From DATFYM01 sp035315065 (GTDB taxonomy: Bacteria; Acidobacteriota; Terriglobia; UBA7540): a stretch of DNA of 13,447 nt. Location of the stretch: contig DATFYM010000177.1 of NCBI GenBank assembly GCA_035315065.1, positions 1 to 13,447 on the forward strand. Direction: 5' to 3'. Below are positions 1 to 7,194 of the stretch, in pieces (within the stretch, counting starts at the first letter, position 1; every line of letters starts with the position of its first letter). A program made the position numbers and the translations under genes. The notes under the pieces are model-generated. The model saw nothing but the letters and a program-made list of their open reading frames with translations, ran no database searches and was not told where the DNA came from.

Positions 1-19
1 CGAGCCTAGTCATGTATCA

Positions 20-499
20 GTGCCGAAGCTGCCCCCGACCATCGAGGAGTTCCACGCCCTGCTGGGGCGCGCCCTGGACCTGGAGGGCGAGGGGGAAGCG
101 CACTTGTTGTCGATGTTGACGGGGCCCCTCTGGGACCGGCTCCACTGGTGGACGCGGCGGGAAGAGGAGGAAACCGAGAAGTTGGAGCAGCTTTTCCAGG
201 AAGGCGGTGGCTTGGCGGCGGGTGTGCCCGCCTGCTTTGATGACCTCCTCAACCGCGTGTTCGATATCAAGATTGTCTTGAGCGTGACCGATGGCTTCGT
301 CGTCCGGATGAACATACCCACCAAGAGAATCGCGGGGGGCCTGGAGTGGTGGATGGAGCAGAGAGGCCGGATTATCGCGTCCCGGGGGCAGAAGTTAGAA
401 ATACCCGTCAGACCTCCGGCCAAACGTCCGGTGGGGACCACTGCGGATCAGCCCAGCCAGGCAACCAGCGGTTCGGGGGACCCGTCGGCGGTCGCCTAA
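20..499 (+). CDS. Hypothetical protein, possibly 5'-truncated by the window edge
   Basis: I do not recognise this family. The 159-residue reading starts at a GTG. No ribosome binding site is visible in the few bases before it, and the frame stays open to base 2, so the true start may lie outside the window. The N-terminal half is acidic and rich in Trp, Glu and Leu, with a probable helix around residues 45-62 (a run of Glu/Arg after HWWTRR). The middle (about 72-125) looks like a compact mixed fold containing the segment VLSVTDGFVVRMNIP. The last 30 residues are low complexity (Pro, Ser, Gly, Thr) and probably disordered. No signal peptide or membrane segment is seen. Composition and codon use look coding, and the frame ends cleanly before a repeat-rich spacer. 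No function can be given. Confidence 0.6.
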   Translation: MPKLPPTIEEFHALLGRALDLEGEGEAHLLSMLTGPLWDRLHWWTRREEEETEKLEQLFQEGGGLAAGVPACFDDLLNRVFDIKIVLSVTDGFVVRMNIPTKRIAGGLEWWMEQRGRIIASRGQKLEIPVRPPAKRPVGTTADQPSQATSGSGDPSAVA

Positions 500-517
500 T
501 CCCGCCCGGCCGGGATT
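498..517 (+). terminator. Possible hairpin terminator overlapping the stop codon
   Basis: AATCCCG (498-504) and CGGGATT (511-517) form a perfect 7-bp inverted repeat around a 6-base CCCGGC loop. It begins inside the TAA stop of the preceding gene. There is no clear T tract after it (GTTGGG follows), so intrinsic termination is only possible. Confidence 0.3.
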
Positions 518-520
518 GTT

Positions 521-568
521 GGGACGGGGCGGGGAATTGACGATTGACGATTGACGATTGACGATTGA
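521..568. repeat. TTGACGA tandem array, copy 1, with G-rich leader
   Basis: A G-rich leader (GGGACGGGGCGGGGAA) runs into four perfect 7-bp units of TTGACGA starting at 537, 544, 551 and 558, then a partial unit TTGA ending at 568. The same leader and units recur about 93 bp downstream. The array is non-coding and lies between two plus-strand genes. Arrays of this kind are dispersed in some Acidobacteriota genomes; that statement is recollection and was not checked here. Confidence 0.85.
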
Positions 569-593
569 AAGAAGAGAAGCGAGCCCTTCGATA

Positions 594-607
594 AACCGTG
601 AACGGTT
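594..607. repeat. Short inverted repeat between the two TTGACGA arrays
   Basis: AACCGT (594-599) and ACGGTT (602-607) are perfect inverted arms separated by GA. The element lies exactly between the two TTGACGA arrays. It could be an operator half-site pair or part of the repeat unit. Nothing distinguishes these. Confidence 0.35.
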
Positions 608-612
608 GGTGC

Positions 613-647
613 TGGGACGGGGTGGGGAATTGACGATTGACGATTGA
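613..647. repeat. TTGACGA tandem array, copy 2
   Basis: The G-rich leader GGGACGGGGTGGGGAA, one base different from copy 1, is followed by two full TTGACGA units (630 and 637) and a partial TTGA. Both copies continue into a similar purine-rich stretch (GAAAG...AAGAAGC or GAGAAGC). This makes a larger imperfect direct repeat that differs mainly by two 7-bp units, as expected from slippage. Confidence 0.8.
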
Positions 648-705
648 AAGGCAAGAAGCAAGGCGCTCGGGTTAAGGGCGAACTGCTGGCGTTGCGACGG
701 GCGGC

Positions 706-750
706 CCAAAAGGTAATAAAGGGTGAAGGGCAAAGGGTAAGAGGTAAAGC
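706..750. repeat. Degenerate purine-rich AAGGGTAA-type array upstream of the ROK gene
   Basis: The stretch contains loosely repeated AAGGTAA, AAGGGTG, AAGGGC, AAAGGGTAAG and AGGTAAAG units of 7-9 bases, strongly purine-biased on the plus strand. It ends about 26 bases before the ROK start and leaves little room for a conventional promoter between repeat and gene. No function is implied by the sequence. Confidence 0.4.
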
Positions 751-775
751 ATGCCGGCCTTAGCTCTACACAGAA

Positions 776-1822
776 ATGAGCGCTCATCCGTACAAACCGG
801 TCACGGCCCAAGAAAGCCTGGGCGAAGAGCGGGAGGCGGCGACGCGCGGCGTTTTTGCCGGTGTCGACGTGGGCGGCACTAGAATCAAGGTCGGACTCGC
901 CGACCGGTCGGGCCGCCAGCTCTCGTTCAATGTGCTTGAGACTCGAGGTTGCCACGATGCCGAGAGCTTTCTCGAAACCATTGCCGCTCAGATACAGACC
1001 CAGTCGAGCGCCGCCTCGCTCCCAGTCGCGGCAGTCGGAGTCGGATGCCCGGGCCGGGTCGACTTCACCTCGGGCAAAGTCGTCTGGCTCAGGAGCAAGC
1101 TCCGGTTCCTGGAGGACTTCCCGCTCGCCCTGCGGCTCGGCGACCGGCTCGGGTGTCCGGTCGTGTGTGACAACGACGTGAACACGATCCTGGTCGGGGA
1201 GATGCGTTTCGGCGCAGGCCGGGGCTACCGCGACGTCGTCGCCGTGACGGTGGGTACGGGCATCGGCGGCGCCCTTGTTCTCGGTGGGTGTCTGGTGCGT
1301 GGCAGCAACTGGGCAACCGGCCACTTTGGCTACATGTCAGTCGATCCTTGGGGAGCCCGGCACGTCTGCGGGAACACCGGCACTGTCGAGGAGCACGCTT
1401 CGCAAAGCGGGATTCTGCGCCAACTGCGCAGAGCGCTTGAGGCACGCGAGACCTCAACCCTCACACAATCGCTCGCGCGTGGCGAGGAGCCGGGCCTGCG
1501 CGAGCTGTTCGAGGCGGCCGATGCTGGCGACCCCCTCGGTCGCCGACTTGCCGACCGCCTGACGTGCGAGCTCGGAGTGCTCGTCGCGAACCTCGTCCAC
1601 GCGATCGATCCCGAGGTGGTCCTCGTAGGCGGTGGCCTCATGACCCACCGCTCCAGTGTCCTTGATGCCGTCCGGTGCGAGGTGGCGAAGCGCATCGAAT
1701 CTCTGCCACCTGGGGCGGTGAAGATCCTGCCGATGGCCCTCGGAGACGCCGCTGGTGTGCTGGGCGGTGCAGCCCTGGCGATGGAAGCGATCCCTGATAC
1801 AACTTGCGTTCGCAAGGAGTGA
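776..1822 (+). CDS. ROK-family sugar kinase or kinase-like protein with an eroded zinc motif
   Basis: The 348-residue protein has the ROK (repressor, ORF, kinase) actin-like ATPase fold, whose members phosphorylate glucose, N-acetylmannosamine or related sugars in the cytoplasm. Visible landmarks are the phosphate-binding DVGGTR (31-36) after a 25-residue leader, GVGCPG (88-93), the CDNDVN segment with the probable catalytic base Asp134, GTGIGG (160-165), and the C-terminal GGGL adenosine-side loop (285-288). The usual GE[IL]GH motif reads GHFGY (182-186). The usual CxCGxxGC zinc motif reads HVCGNTGT (196-203), so several zinc and sugar ligands are changed although the catalytic Asp is kept. 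There is no N-terminal HTH, so a kinase is more likely than a NagC/XylR-type repressor. No good Shine-Dalgarno precedes the ATG; the conserved domain begins well inside the frame. Substrate is unknown. Confidence 0.88.
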   Translation: MSAHPYKPVTAQESLGEEREAATRGVFAGVDVGGTRIKVGLADRSGRQLSFNVLETRGCHDAESFLETIAAQIQTQSSAASLPVAAVGVGCPGRVDFTSGKVVWLRSKLRFLEDFPLALRLGDRLGCPVVCDNDVNTILVGEMRFGAGRGYRDVVAVTVGTGIGGALVLGGCLVRGSNWATGHFGYMSVDPWGARHVCGNTGTVEEHASQSGILRQLRRALEARETSTLTQSLARGEEPGLRELFEAADAGDPLGRRLADRLTCELGVLVANLVHAIDPEVVLVGGGLMTHRSSVLDAVRCEVAKRIESLPPGAVKILPMALGDAAGVLGGAALAMEAIPDTTCVRKE

Positions 1823-1823
1823 T

Positions 1824-1922
1824 GTGACGGAGGAAACTACGAAGGACATGCCCCGCGGTGAGGTCGAATTTTCCACGATTCCTGGATTTTCCGGTTGTAT
1901 GCAGGCGCAAATTGCTGGTTTT
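1824..1922 (+). pseudogene. Possible 5' remnant of a gene coupled to the ROK gene
   Basis: AAGGAG (1814-1819) sits four bases before a GTG at 1824 that abuts the ROK stop codon, a classic coupled start. The reading begins VTEETTKDMPRGEVEF and stays plausible for about 33 codons. It then enters DNA that is the antisense 3' end of the downstream regulator and runs on to a stop at 2093 only as antisense reading. The simplest view is a second operon gene truncated when the regulator duplication arrived. A chance open frame is also possible. No family is recognised. Confidence 0.3.
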
Positions 1923-3896
1923 CTACGGTGGCAGGCCGACCCGGCGAACCAAGTCGCGAAAGCGCGGTTCGGAGCGCAAGAGGTCCAGGCAGGGGTCTAT
2001 CTTGATAGAGGTAAGGCCCTTGTCGCGCACTGCATAGGCTCTTTCCAGCCAGGCGAAAGCCGCATCCTTTTCACCCAGCCATGCGTAGGCTAGTGCGATC
2101 TCGTACGTCCCGAGTCCATCTATTTGCACGTGCTCTTTCAACTTCGCAACAGCGCTGCGTGCCTCGGTTACCCGACCCGCTCGGGCACAAGCATTGCCCA
2201 TGTGGCCCAGAACGTGAGGATGATCGCCCAGCTTTTGAAATGCTCTGATGGCTTCCTGGTACATGCCTTTCTCCACCCAAATAACAGCGAGCTCGAAAGG
2301 AGGGATAGCGCCGGGGTCCAGCTCCAGTGCCCTTCGAGCTTGGGCAAGCGCCTGATCGTATCGACGAGCACCGTAGTAAAAGCCAACCACAGCAGCGCGC
2401 GAAACGGGGGAAACAGGATCGAGCTGGAGGAGCAGTTCAGTCTGTGCGATCGCTTCCGTCGGCCGGCCGATCGCCTCCAGGTAACCGGCGTACGACCGAT
2501 GGACAGAGGCCGAGTTCGGATTGATCTCCAGCGCTCGCTTGAGCTCTCGCTCGGCTGTGCCCCAGTCCCAGTTCAACCCAATCAGGGCATCCGCAAGCTC
2601 GGCGTGCCCGTCGGCGAGATCGTCATCAATCTCGAGCGCCTTCGCCGCCGCGACTTTAGCCTTGGAATAGGCCTCGAAATAAGGAAGCCGACCGGCTATC
2701 CCGAGTCCGTTGTAACAACCTGCCAGCGCAGCATAGGCCGGCGCGTAGGAGGGGTCCTTGTCGCTCGCCCGCTGCAAATAACTGACGGCAAAGCCGGGGT
2801 CTCCCCGGTTCAGGAGGTACATGCCTTGCAGATACAACTCCTGGGCTTCTGGGTTCACTTGGCGGGCGCGGGCGAGGCGCGCCTGCTCCTGCGGCGTCAC
2901 CGCGATCGTGATTTCATCGGCAATCGCCTGCGCCACCTCGCCCTGTAACGTCAGCACGTTTGTCAGGTCGCGGTCGTAACTCCGGGCCCAGAGGTGGCGC
3001 TCGGCGCCGTTGGCGATTGCCACTAACTGGACGATGATCCGCACGCGGTTGCCCTCGCGCAGCACCGACCCTTCCGCCACGCCGTCCACTCCCAGCTCGT
3101 GGGCGATCTCCGGCAGCCTCTTCTTCGTGCCCTTGTAACCCATCACCGAGGTCCGGGAAATGACGCGTAGCGCTGAGACCTGGCCCAAGCTGGTAATCAG
3201 CGCCTCGGTCATGCCGTCGGCGAAGTACTCCTGATTCGGGTCGCCCGACAGGTTCTCGAGGGGCAGGACTGCAAGGGAGTGAATCTGCGGCGCCGCAGCC
3301 GGGCCCTGAAACCACGTCTTGAAGGTTCTGGAACCGAAAGCCACAACCAGACCCAGTCCGAGGGCGACGCAGACCACTGCAATCAGCGCCCCGCGCCTTG
3401 AAGCCCGGCTGTACCAGGGCGGCCCTTCCTCGACGGCGTCCCGAACAGGCGTCCGAGCGACTACAGCCGCGTGACTCTCGCCTAAAGCTCCTGCCCTCGC
3501 CTGGGAGCTGGCCGGCGTCATGCTCTTAAAACCGGCGGCGCTCTTTTCCACCCATTCCACCGGCACCAGCCAGCGGTAGCCCCGGCGGGGCAGGGTTTCG
3601 ATGTAGTGGGGCTCGTCGGCATCGTCGCCCAGAGCTTGGCGCAGCTTCTTAATAGCCGTGTCGACGCTGTGACCAAACTCCACAATCGTATCTTCGGACC
3701 AGAGCTTCTTCTGAATCTCCTCTCGCGTTACCACCTCGCCGGCACCCTCCAGCAGCAGAACCAGAATTTGAAAAGGCTGGTTTTGTAGGGCGATCTTTCG
3801 CTTGTTCTTGCGCAGCTCCCCGGCCTTGAGGTCCAGCTCAAAGGCGCCGAAGCGCGCCGACCGCGTCGGTTGAACCGGCTTGGTTACGCCTTCCAT
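1923..3896 (-). CDS. Membrane-anchored winged-helix regulator with TolB-like domain and TPRs (downstream paralog)
   Basis: This 657-residue protein has a CadC-like layout. An N-terminal OmpR/PhoB-type winged helix (about 14-113) carries the recognition-helix region SVDTAIKKLRQALG and the wing RRGYRWL. A variable Pro/Ala/Ser linker follows (about 115-167), then one membrane segment (about 169-188). The extracytoplasmic part begins with a TolB-N/FlgO-like domain (about 205-335; motifs LAVLPLENLSGD, FADGMTEALI and HLWARSYDRDL) and ends with roughly seven TPR-like helical pairs (350-625). It probably senses an envelope signal or partner and binds DNA directly from the membrane. The ATG is supported by GAGG about seven bases upstream and by alignment with the paralog. 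It lies 76 bp downstream of that paralog on the same strand, so the two may be cotranscribed. Signal and targets are unknown. Confidence 0.92.
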   Translation of the reverse strand: MEGVTKPVQPTRSARFGAFELDLKAGELRKNKRKIALQNQPFQILVLLLEGAGEVVTREEIQKKLWSEDTIVEFGHSVDTAIKKLRQALGDDADEPHYIETLPRRGYRWLVPVEWVEKSAAGFKSMTPASSQARAGALGESHAAVVARTPVRDAVEEGPPWYSRASRRGALIAVVCVALGLGLVVAFGSRTFKTWFQGPAAAPQIHSLAVLPLENLSGDPNQEYFADGMTEALITSLGQVSALRVISRTSVMGYKGTKKRLPEIAHELGVDGVAEGSVLREGNRVRIIVQLVAIANGAERHLWARSYDRDLTNVLTLQGEVAQAIADEITIAVTPQEQARLARARQVNPEAQELYLQGMYLLNRGDPGFAVSYLQRASDKDPSYAPAYAALAGCYNGLGIAGRLPYFEAYSKAKVAAAKALEIDDDLADGHAELADALIGLNWDWGTAERELKRALEINPNSASVHRSYAGYLEAIGRPTEAIAQTELLLQLDPVSPVSRAAVVGFYYGARRYDQALAQARRALELDPGAIPPFELAVIWVEKGMYQEAIRAFQKLGDHPHVLGHMGNACARAGRVTEARSAVAKLKEHVQIDGLGTYEIALAYAWLGEKDAAFAWLERAYAVRDKGLTSIKIDPCLDLLRSEPRFRDLVRRVGLPP

Positions 3897-3972
3897 CGTT
3901 GGCCTCGACTCTATGCTGGATCAACGAAACGCCCCGTAGCCGCGGCGCTCATGTTCCAGCCGGGCTGGTTTG

Positions 3973-5931
3973 CTAGGGTGGTAGGCCGACGCGGCGAACC
4001 AAGTCGCGAAAGCGCGGTTCGGAGCGCAAGGGGTCAACGCAGGGATCGATCTTGAGATTCGTAAGTCCCTCATCATGTGCTTTATAAGCCTCTTCCAGCC
4101 ATGTAAACGCCTCGTCCTTTTTACCCAGCCCGGCGTAGACCAGCGCTATTTCGTATCTCCCAACGCCCTCGTTTCGCACGTGCTCTTTCACTTGCGAAAT
4201 GGTCTTGCGCGCCGCATCTACCTGGCCCGCGCGGGCATAAGCATTGCCTAAGTGGCCTAAGGCATGTGGTCGATCGCCTAATTTCTGGAATTCCCTGATG
4301 GCTTCCGCGTACATGCCCTTCTCCACGTAAATAGTGCCCAAGTGAAAGATGAATTCTGAGAGATTGTAGTCCCGTGGGGATGCTCTTCGAATCTGCGCTA
4401 GTGACTGATCATACTGACGGGCAAAATAATAGGTGGCTCCTGCCGTCGAGTATGAGCGGCTGGAAACAGGATCGAGTTCCATACCGCGCCTTACCTCTGC
4501 AATGGCTTCGGGCAGTCTGCCGGTTCGCTCCAGGTAAACCGCGTATCTCCAATGGCTGGGCGCTGAGTTTGGATTGAGCTCCAGAGCTCGGTGGAACTCC
4601 TTTGCCGGGGTGACCCAGTCCCAGTTCAGATTCATCGCCGCATTCGCAAGCTCGACATGGCCTTCGGGCAGAGCATCATCCAACTCGATCGCCCTGGTCG
4701 CTTCGGTTCTCTGCTTGGGAAACGCCTCCGTATAAGCGACCCAGCCGAATTCACCGACAATGCCATAGCTATCGGCTAATGCCGCATGCGCCTGTGCATA
4801 ATTGGGGTCTTTATCGATTGCTTTTTGGAAATAATCGATAGCACTCTTGGGATCGCCGGTATTTAAGAAAAGCATGCCCCGTAAATACAGATCTTGAGCT
4901 TCCATGTTGACCGGGCGCACGCGGGCAAGGCGCGCCTGCTCCTGCGGTGTCACGTTAGCGTTGATCTCATCGGCAATTGCTTGCGCTACCTCGCCCTGGA
5001 GTGCAAGAACGCTGGTCACGTCGCGGACGTAGTTACGGGCCCAGAGATGGTGATCGGTCCGGGCATCGATCAACTGGGCGGTAACCCGCACCTGGTTGCC
5101 CTCGCGCAGTACGGACCCTTCAACGACGCCATCGACCCCCAATTCACGGGCGATTTCGGGTAGCCTCTTCTTCGTGCCCTTATAAGTCATCACCGAGGTC
5201 CGGGAAATGACACGCAACGCAGAAACCTGGCCGAGGTCGGCAATCAATTCTTCTGTCATGCCATCGACGAAGTATTCCTGCCGTGGATCGCCTGAGAGGT
5301 TCCCCAAGGGCAGCACTGCGAGGGAGCGAATCTCCGGCGCTGCGGTCGGACCTTGAAACCAGTTCTTGAAAGTTCTGGGACCGATGGCCTCAACCAGACC
5401 CAGTCCGAATACCACGCTTAGTGACGCAATCAGCAGCCAGTGCCATGAAGCCCGGCTGTACCATGGCTGCCCTTCCTTGACTGCGTCGCGAGCAGGGACC
5501 CCAGAGGGGACTTGTTCGACGCCAGCCGTCTGACTCACGCCTAAAGGCCCCACCGTGGCCGGGGAACCGACGGTGCTCGTTCCCACCCATTCGATCGGCA
5601 CAAGCCAGCGATAGCCCCGGCGGGGCAGGGTCTCAATGTAGCGCGGTTTGTCGGCATCGTCGCCGAGAGCCTGGCGCAGCTTTTTCATGGCCGTATCGAC
5701 GCTGTGACCAAACTCCACGATCATATCGTCGGGCCAGAGCCTTTGCCGGATCTCCTCCCGGGTTATCACCTCGCCGGCGCCCTCTAGCAGCAGAACCAGA
5801 ATTTGAAAAGGTTGATTTTGTAGCCGGATCTTTCGATTGTTCTTGCGCAGTTCCCCCGCTTTGAGGTCGAGCTCAAAGGCGCCGAAGCGAGCCGACCGCG
5901 TCGGTTGGACCGGCCTGGTTATACTTTCCAT
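3973..5931 (-). CDS. Membrane-anchored winged-helix regulator with TolB-like domain and TPRs (upstream paralog)
   Basis: This is a 652-residue paralog of the neighbouring regulator with the same order: winged helix (about 14-114), linker, one membrane segment (about 163-183, near LLIASLSVVFGLGL), TolB-N-like domain (about 199-325) and TPRs to the end. A GTG seven codons upstream (5952) would give 659 residues. I prefer the ATG at 5931 because it aligns with the paralog start and the bases before both ATGs are homologous. The winged helix and the last 25 residues are nearly identical between the two proteins. The linker and much of the TPR array differ, and this copy lacks a few residues near DARTDHHLWARNY. 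That pattern suggests conserved DNA specificity with a changed signal or partner. Its upstream region carries an 11-bp-period box array. Confidence 0.92.
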   Translation of the reverse strand: MESITRPVQPTRSARFGAFELDLKAGELRKNNRKIRLQNQPFQILVLLLEGAGEVITREEIRQRLWPDDMIVEFGHSVDTAMKKLRQALGDDADKPRYIETLPRRGYRWLVPIEWVGTSTVGSPATVGPLGVSQTAGVEQVPSGVPARDAVKEGQPWYSRASWHWLLIASLSVVFGLGLVEAIGPRTFKNWFQGPTAAPEIRSLAVLPLGNLSGDPRQEYFVDGMTEELIADLGQVSALRVISRTSVMTYKGTKKRLPEIARELGVDGVVEGSVLREGNQVRVTAQLIDARTDHHLWARNYVRDVTSVLALQGEVAQAIADEINANVTPQEQARLARVRPVNMEAQDLYLRGMLFLNTGDPKSAIDYFQKAIDKDPNYAQAHAALADSYGIVGEFGWVAYTEAFPKQRTEATRAIELDDALPEGHVELANAAMNLNWDWVTPAKEFHRALELNPNSAPSHWRYAVYLERTGRLPEAIAEVRRGMELDPVSSRSYSTAGATYYFARQYDQSLAQIRRASPRDYNLSEFIFHLGTIYVEKGMYAEAIREFQKLGDRPHALGHLGNAYARAGQVDAARKTISQVKEHVRNEGVGRYEIALVYAGLGKKDEAFTWLEEAYKAHDEGLTNLKIDPCVDPLRSEPRFRDLVRRVGLPP

Positions 5932-5942
5932 CTTTGGACTTG

Positions 5943-5971
5943 ACTTTACCACTCGATTTGAGCGGGGTCAA
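5943..5971 (-). promoter_or_regulatory. Candidate sigma-70-type promoter for the tandem regulators
   Basis: Read on the minus strand, TTGACC (5971-5966) and TAAAGT (5948-5943) are separated by exactly 17 bases. Transcription would start close to the ATG at 5931, giving an almost leaderless message. The -10 match is only four of six bases, so this is weak. Confidence 0.25.
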
Positions 5972-6039
5972 GTTCCTGCTCATGGTCCCCACGGTCTCCC
6001 GGAACAGGCACAACCCTATTTTCTTTCAATAGCGTAGGA

Positions 6040-6089
6040 GTTCAGACCTGGTTCAGACAGAGTTCAGCAACAACTGAGCCACGGTTCAC
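6040..6089. promoter_or_regulatory. 11-bp-period direct-repeat operator (GTTCAG boxes)
   Basis: GTTCAG occurs at 6040, 6051 and 6062, exactly 11 bp apart. In the same phase are a degenerate ACTGAG at 6073 and GTTCAC at 6084. One-helical-turn direct repeats are the usual binding layout for OmpR/PhoB-family winged helices. The array lies in the divergent region between the duplicated winged-helix regulators and the AAA+ activator. It is about 110 bp from the regulator start and 160 bp from the activator start. Autoregulation or control of both directions is inferred, not shown. Confidence 0.65.
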
Positions 6090-6248
6090 GGCCAATGCAT
6101 TGACCGAGATCGGCTCCTTAGAGCACCCTCGCCACTTAGAGTCATTGTTCGGCGAGAAGTCGACTGCATGGTCTTTTAATGGTGAAGCAGTCGAGTTGAT
6201 TGACGCGCAGTACTTGGAGAACCTTTTGACAAGGATAAGGAGCTAGCA

Positions 6249-7184
6249 ATGAGCAATTTCGCAGAAGCCGTCCTGCCACCTGGGCCGATACCGCGACGGT
6301 TCCACCCTACAGCAGCGATCGAGACCTTAGTAGAGCCGCGTCCGTACGCAGCGGAAGCTGAGGATTCGAACCCGGGTTTTGAAGGTCTCATCGGATCCAG
6401 TTCGGCTCTGAGGGAAGTACTCGATCAAGTTCGAACCGTTGCGCCCACCGATTCTACCGTGGTCGTCGAGGGAGAGACAGGCACCGGCAAGGAATTGATT
6501 GCAAGGGCGATCCATGCTCACAGCCGACGGCGGAGCCAGCCCCTGGTGAAACTGAACTGCGCCGCCATTCCTCTTGACCTGCTCGAAAGCGAGCTCTTCG
6601 GCCACGAGAAGGGCGCCTTCACGGGTGCCGTGGCACGGCGGACGGGCCGCTTCGAGGCCGCAGACCGGGGCACCCTGTTTCTCGACGAAATCGGCGATAT
6701 TCCGCTGCCACTGCAAGCGAAACTGCTGCGAGTCTTGCAGGAGAGGGAGTTCGAAAGATTGGGCAGCTCACGAACCCAGCGAGTCGACGTACGCGTAGTG
6801 GCCGCAACACATCGTGACCTGACCAGGATGGTCTCCGAAAAGAGCTTCCGGAGAGATCTTTACTACCGGCTCTATGTGTTTCCTATTGAGATTCCTCCGC
6901 TCCGCGAACGAAGGGAAGACATTCCCCTGCTGGTTGAGTACTTCGTTGACCGATATGCCAGTAACGCAGGGAAGAAAATACGGGGTATCAACAAGAGGAC
7001 CATGGAGATGCTTCAGTCATACGCTTGGCCGGGTAACGTTCGAGAACTACAGAACGTGATTGAGCGGTCGGTCATCGTGTGTGAAACGGAGAACTTCGCA
7101 CTGGATGAGACTTGGGCCTTCTCGGGAACCGGTTCCGGCTTAGCGAGCAAGCCAGCCGCCCTCCGAAGAGCTTGTGAAGCTTAG
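6249..7184 (+). CDS. Sigma-54-type AAA+ activator lacking sensor and DNA-binding domains
   Basis: This 311-residue protein is essentially a lone bacterial enhancer-binding AAA+ domain. It shows Walker A GETGTGKE (75-82), the sigma-54 contact loop GAFTGA (122-127), Walker B TLFLDEIG (142-149), the arginine-finger region FRRDLYYRL (200-208), and sensor II WPGNVREL (260-267). Such proteins hydrolyse ATP to remodel sigma-54 RNA polymerase at -24/-12 promoters. Only about 45 poorly conserved residues precede the AAA+ domain, so there is no receiver, GAF or PAS input domain. The reading ends about 20 residues after DETW, where relatives normally continue into a Fis-type HTH. AAGGAG (6237-6242) six bases before the ATG fixes the start. 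Without the HTH it may act from solution, need a partner, or be decaying. Confidence 0.9.
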   Translation: MSNFAEAVLPPGPIPRRFHPTAAIETLVEPRPYAAEAEDSNPGFEGLIGSSSALREVLDQVRTVAPTDSTVVVEGETGTGKELIARAIHAHSRRRSQPLVKLNCAAIPLDLLESELFGHEKGAFTGAVARRTGRFEAADRGTLFLDEIGDIPLPLQAKLLRVLQEREFERLGSSRTQRVDVRVVAATHRDLTRMVSEKSFRRDLYYRLYVFPIEIPPLRERREDIPLLVEYFVDRYASNAGKKIRGINKRTMEMLQSYAWPGNVRELQNVIERSVIVCETENFALDETWAFSGTGSGLASKPAALRRACEA

Positions 7185-7194
7185 GAGGAAGACT

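Noticed and set aside
537..647. TTGACGA arrays as a CRISPR array
   Set aside because: The units are 7 bp in perfect tandem with no spacers, and no cas genes are present.
395..1324. Long minus-strand open frame of 309 codons across the spacer and the ROK gene
   Set aside because: It is antisense to a clear ROK gene, crosses the repeat-rich spacer, is full of Arg/Pro/Ser low-complexity translation, and has no family resemblance.
2124..2948. 274-codon plus-strand open frame inside the first regulator
   Set aside because: It is antisense to the TPR region of a convincing regulator gene. A shadow frame is expected in GC-rich DNA.
5932..5952. GTG start seven codons upstream for the upstream regulator
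   Set aside because: The paralog begins at the position equivalent to 5931, and the candidate promoter -10 lies in this stretch.
6180..6248. TTGACA near 6224 as the -35 of the AAA+ gene
   Set aside because: It lies too close to the ATG to leave room for a -10 and leader, and it is partly next to the ribosome binding site.
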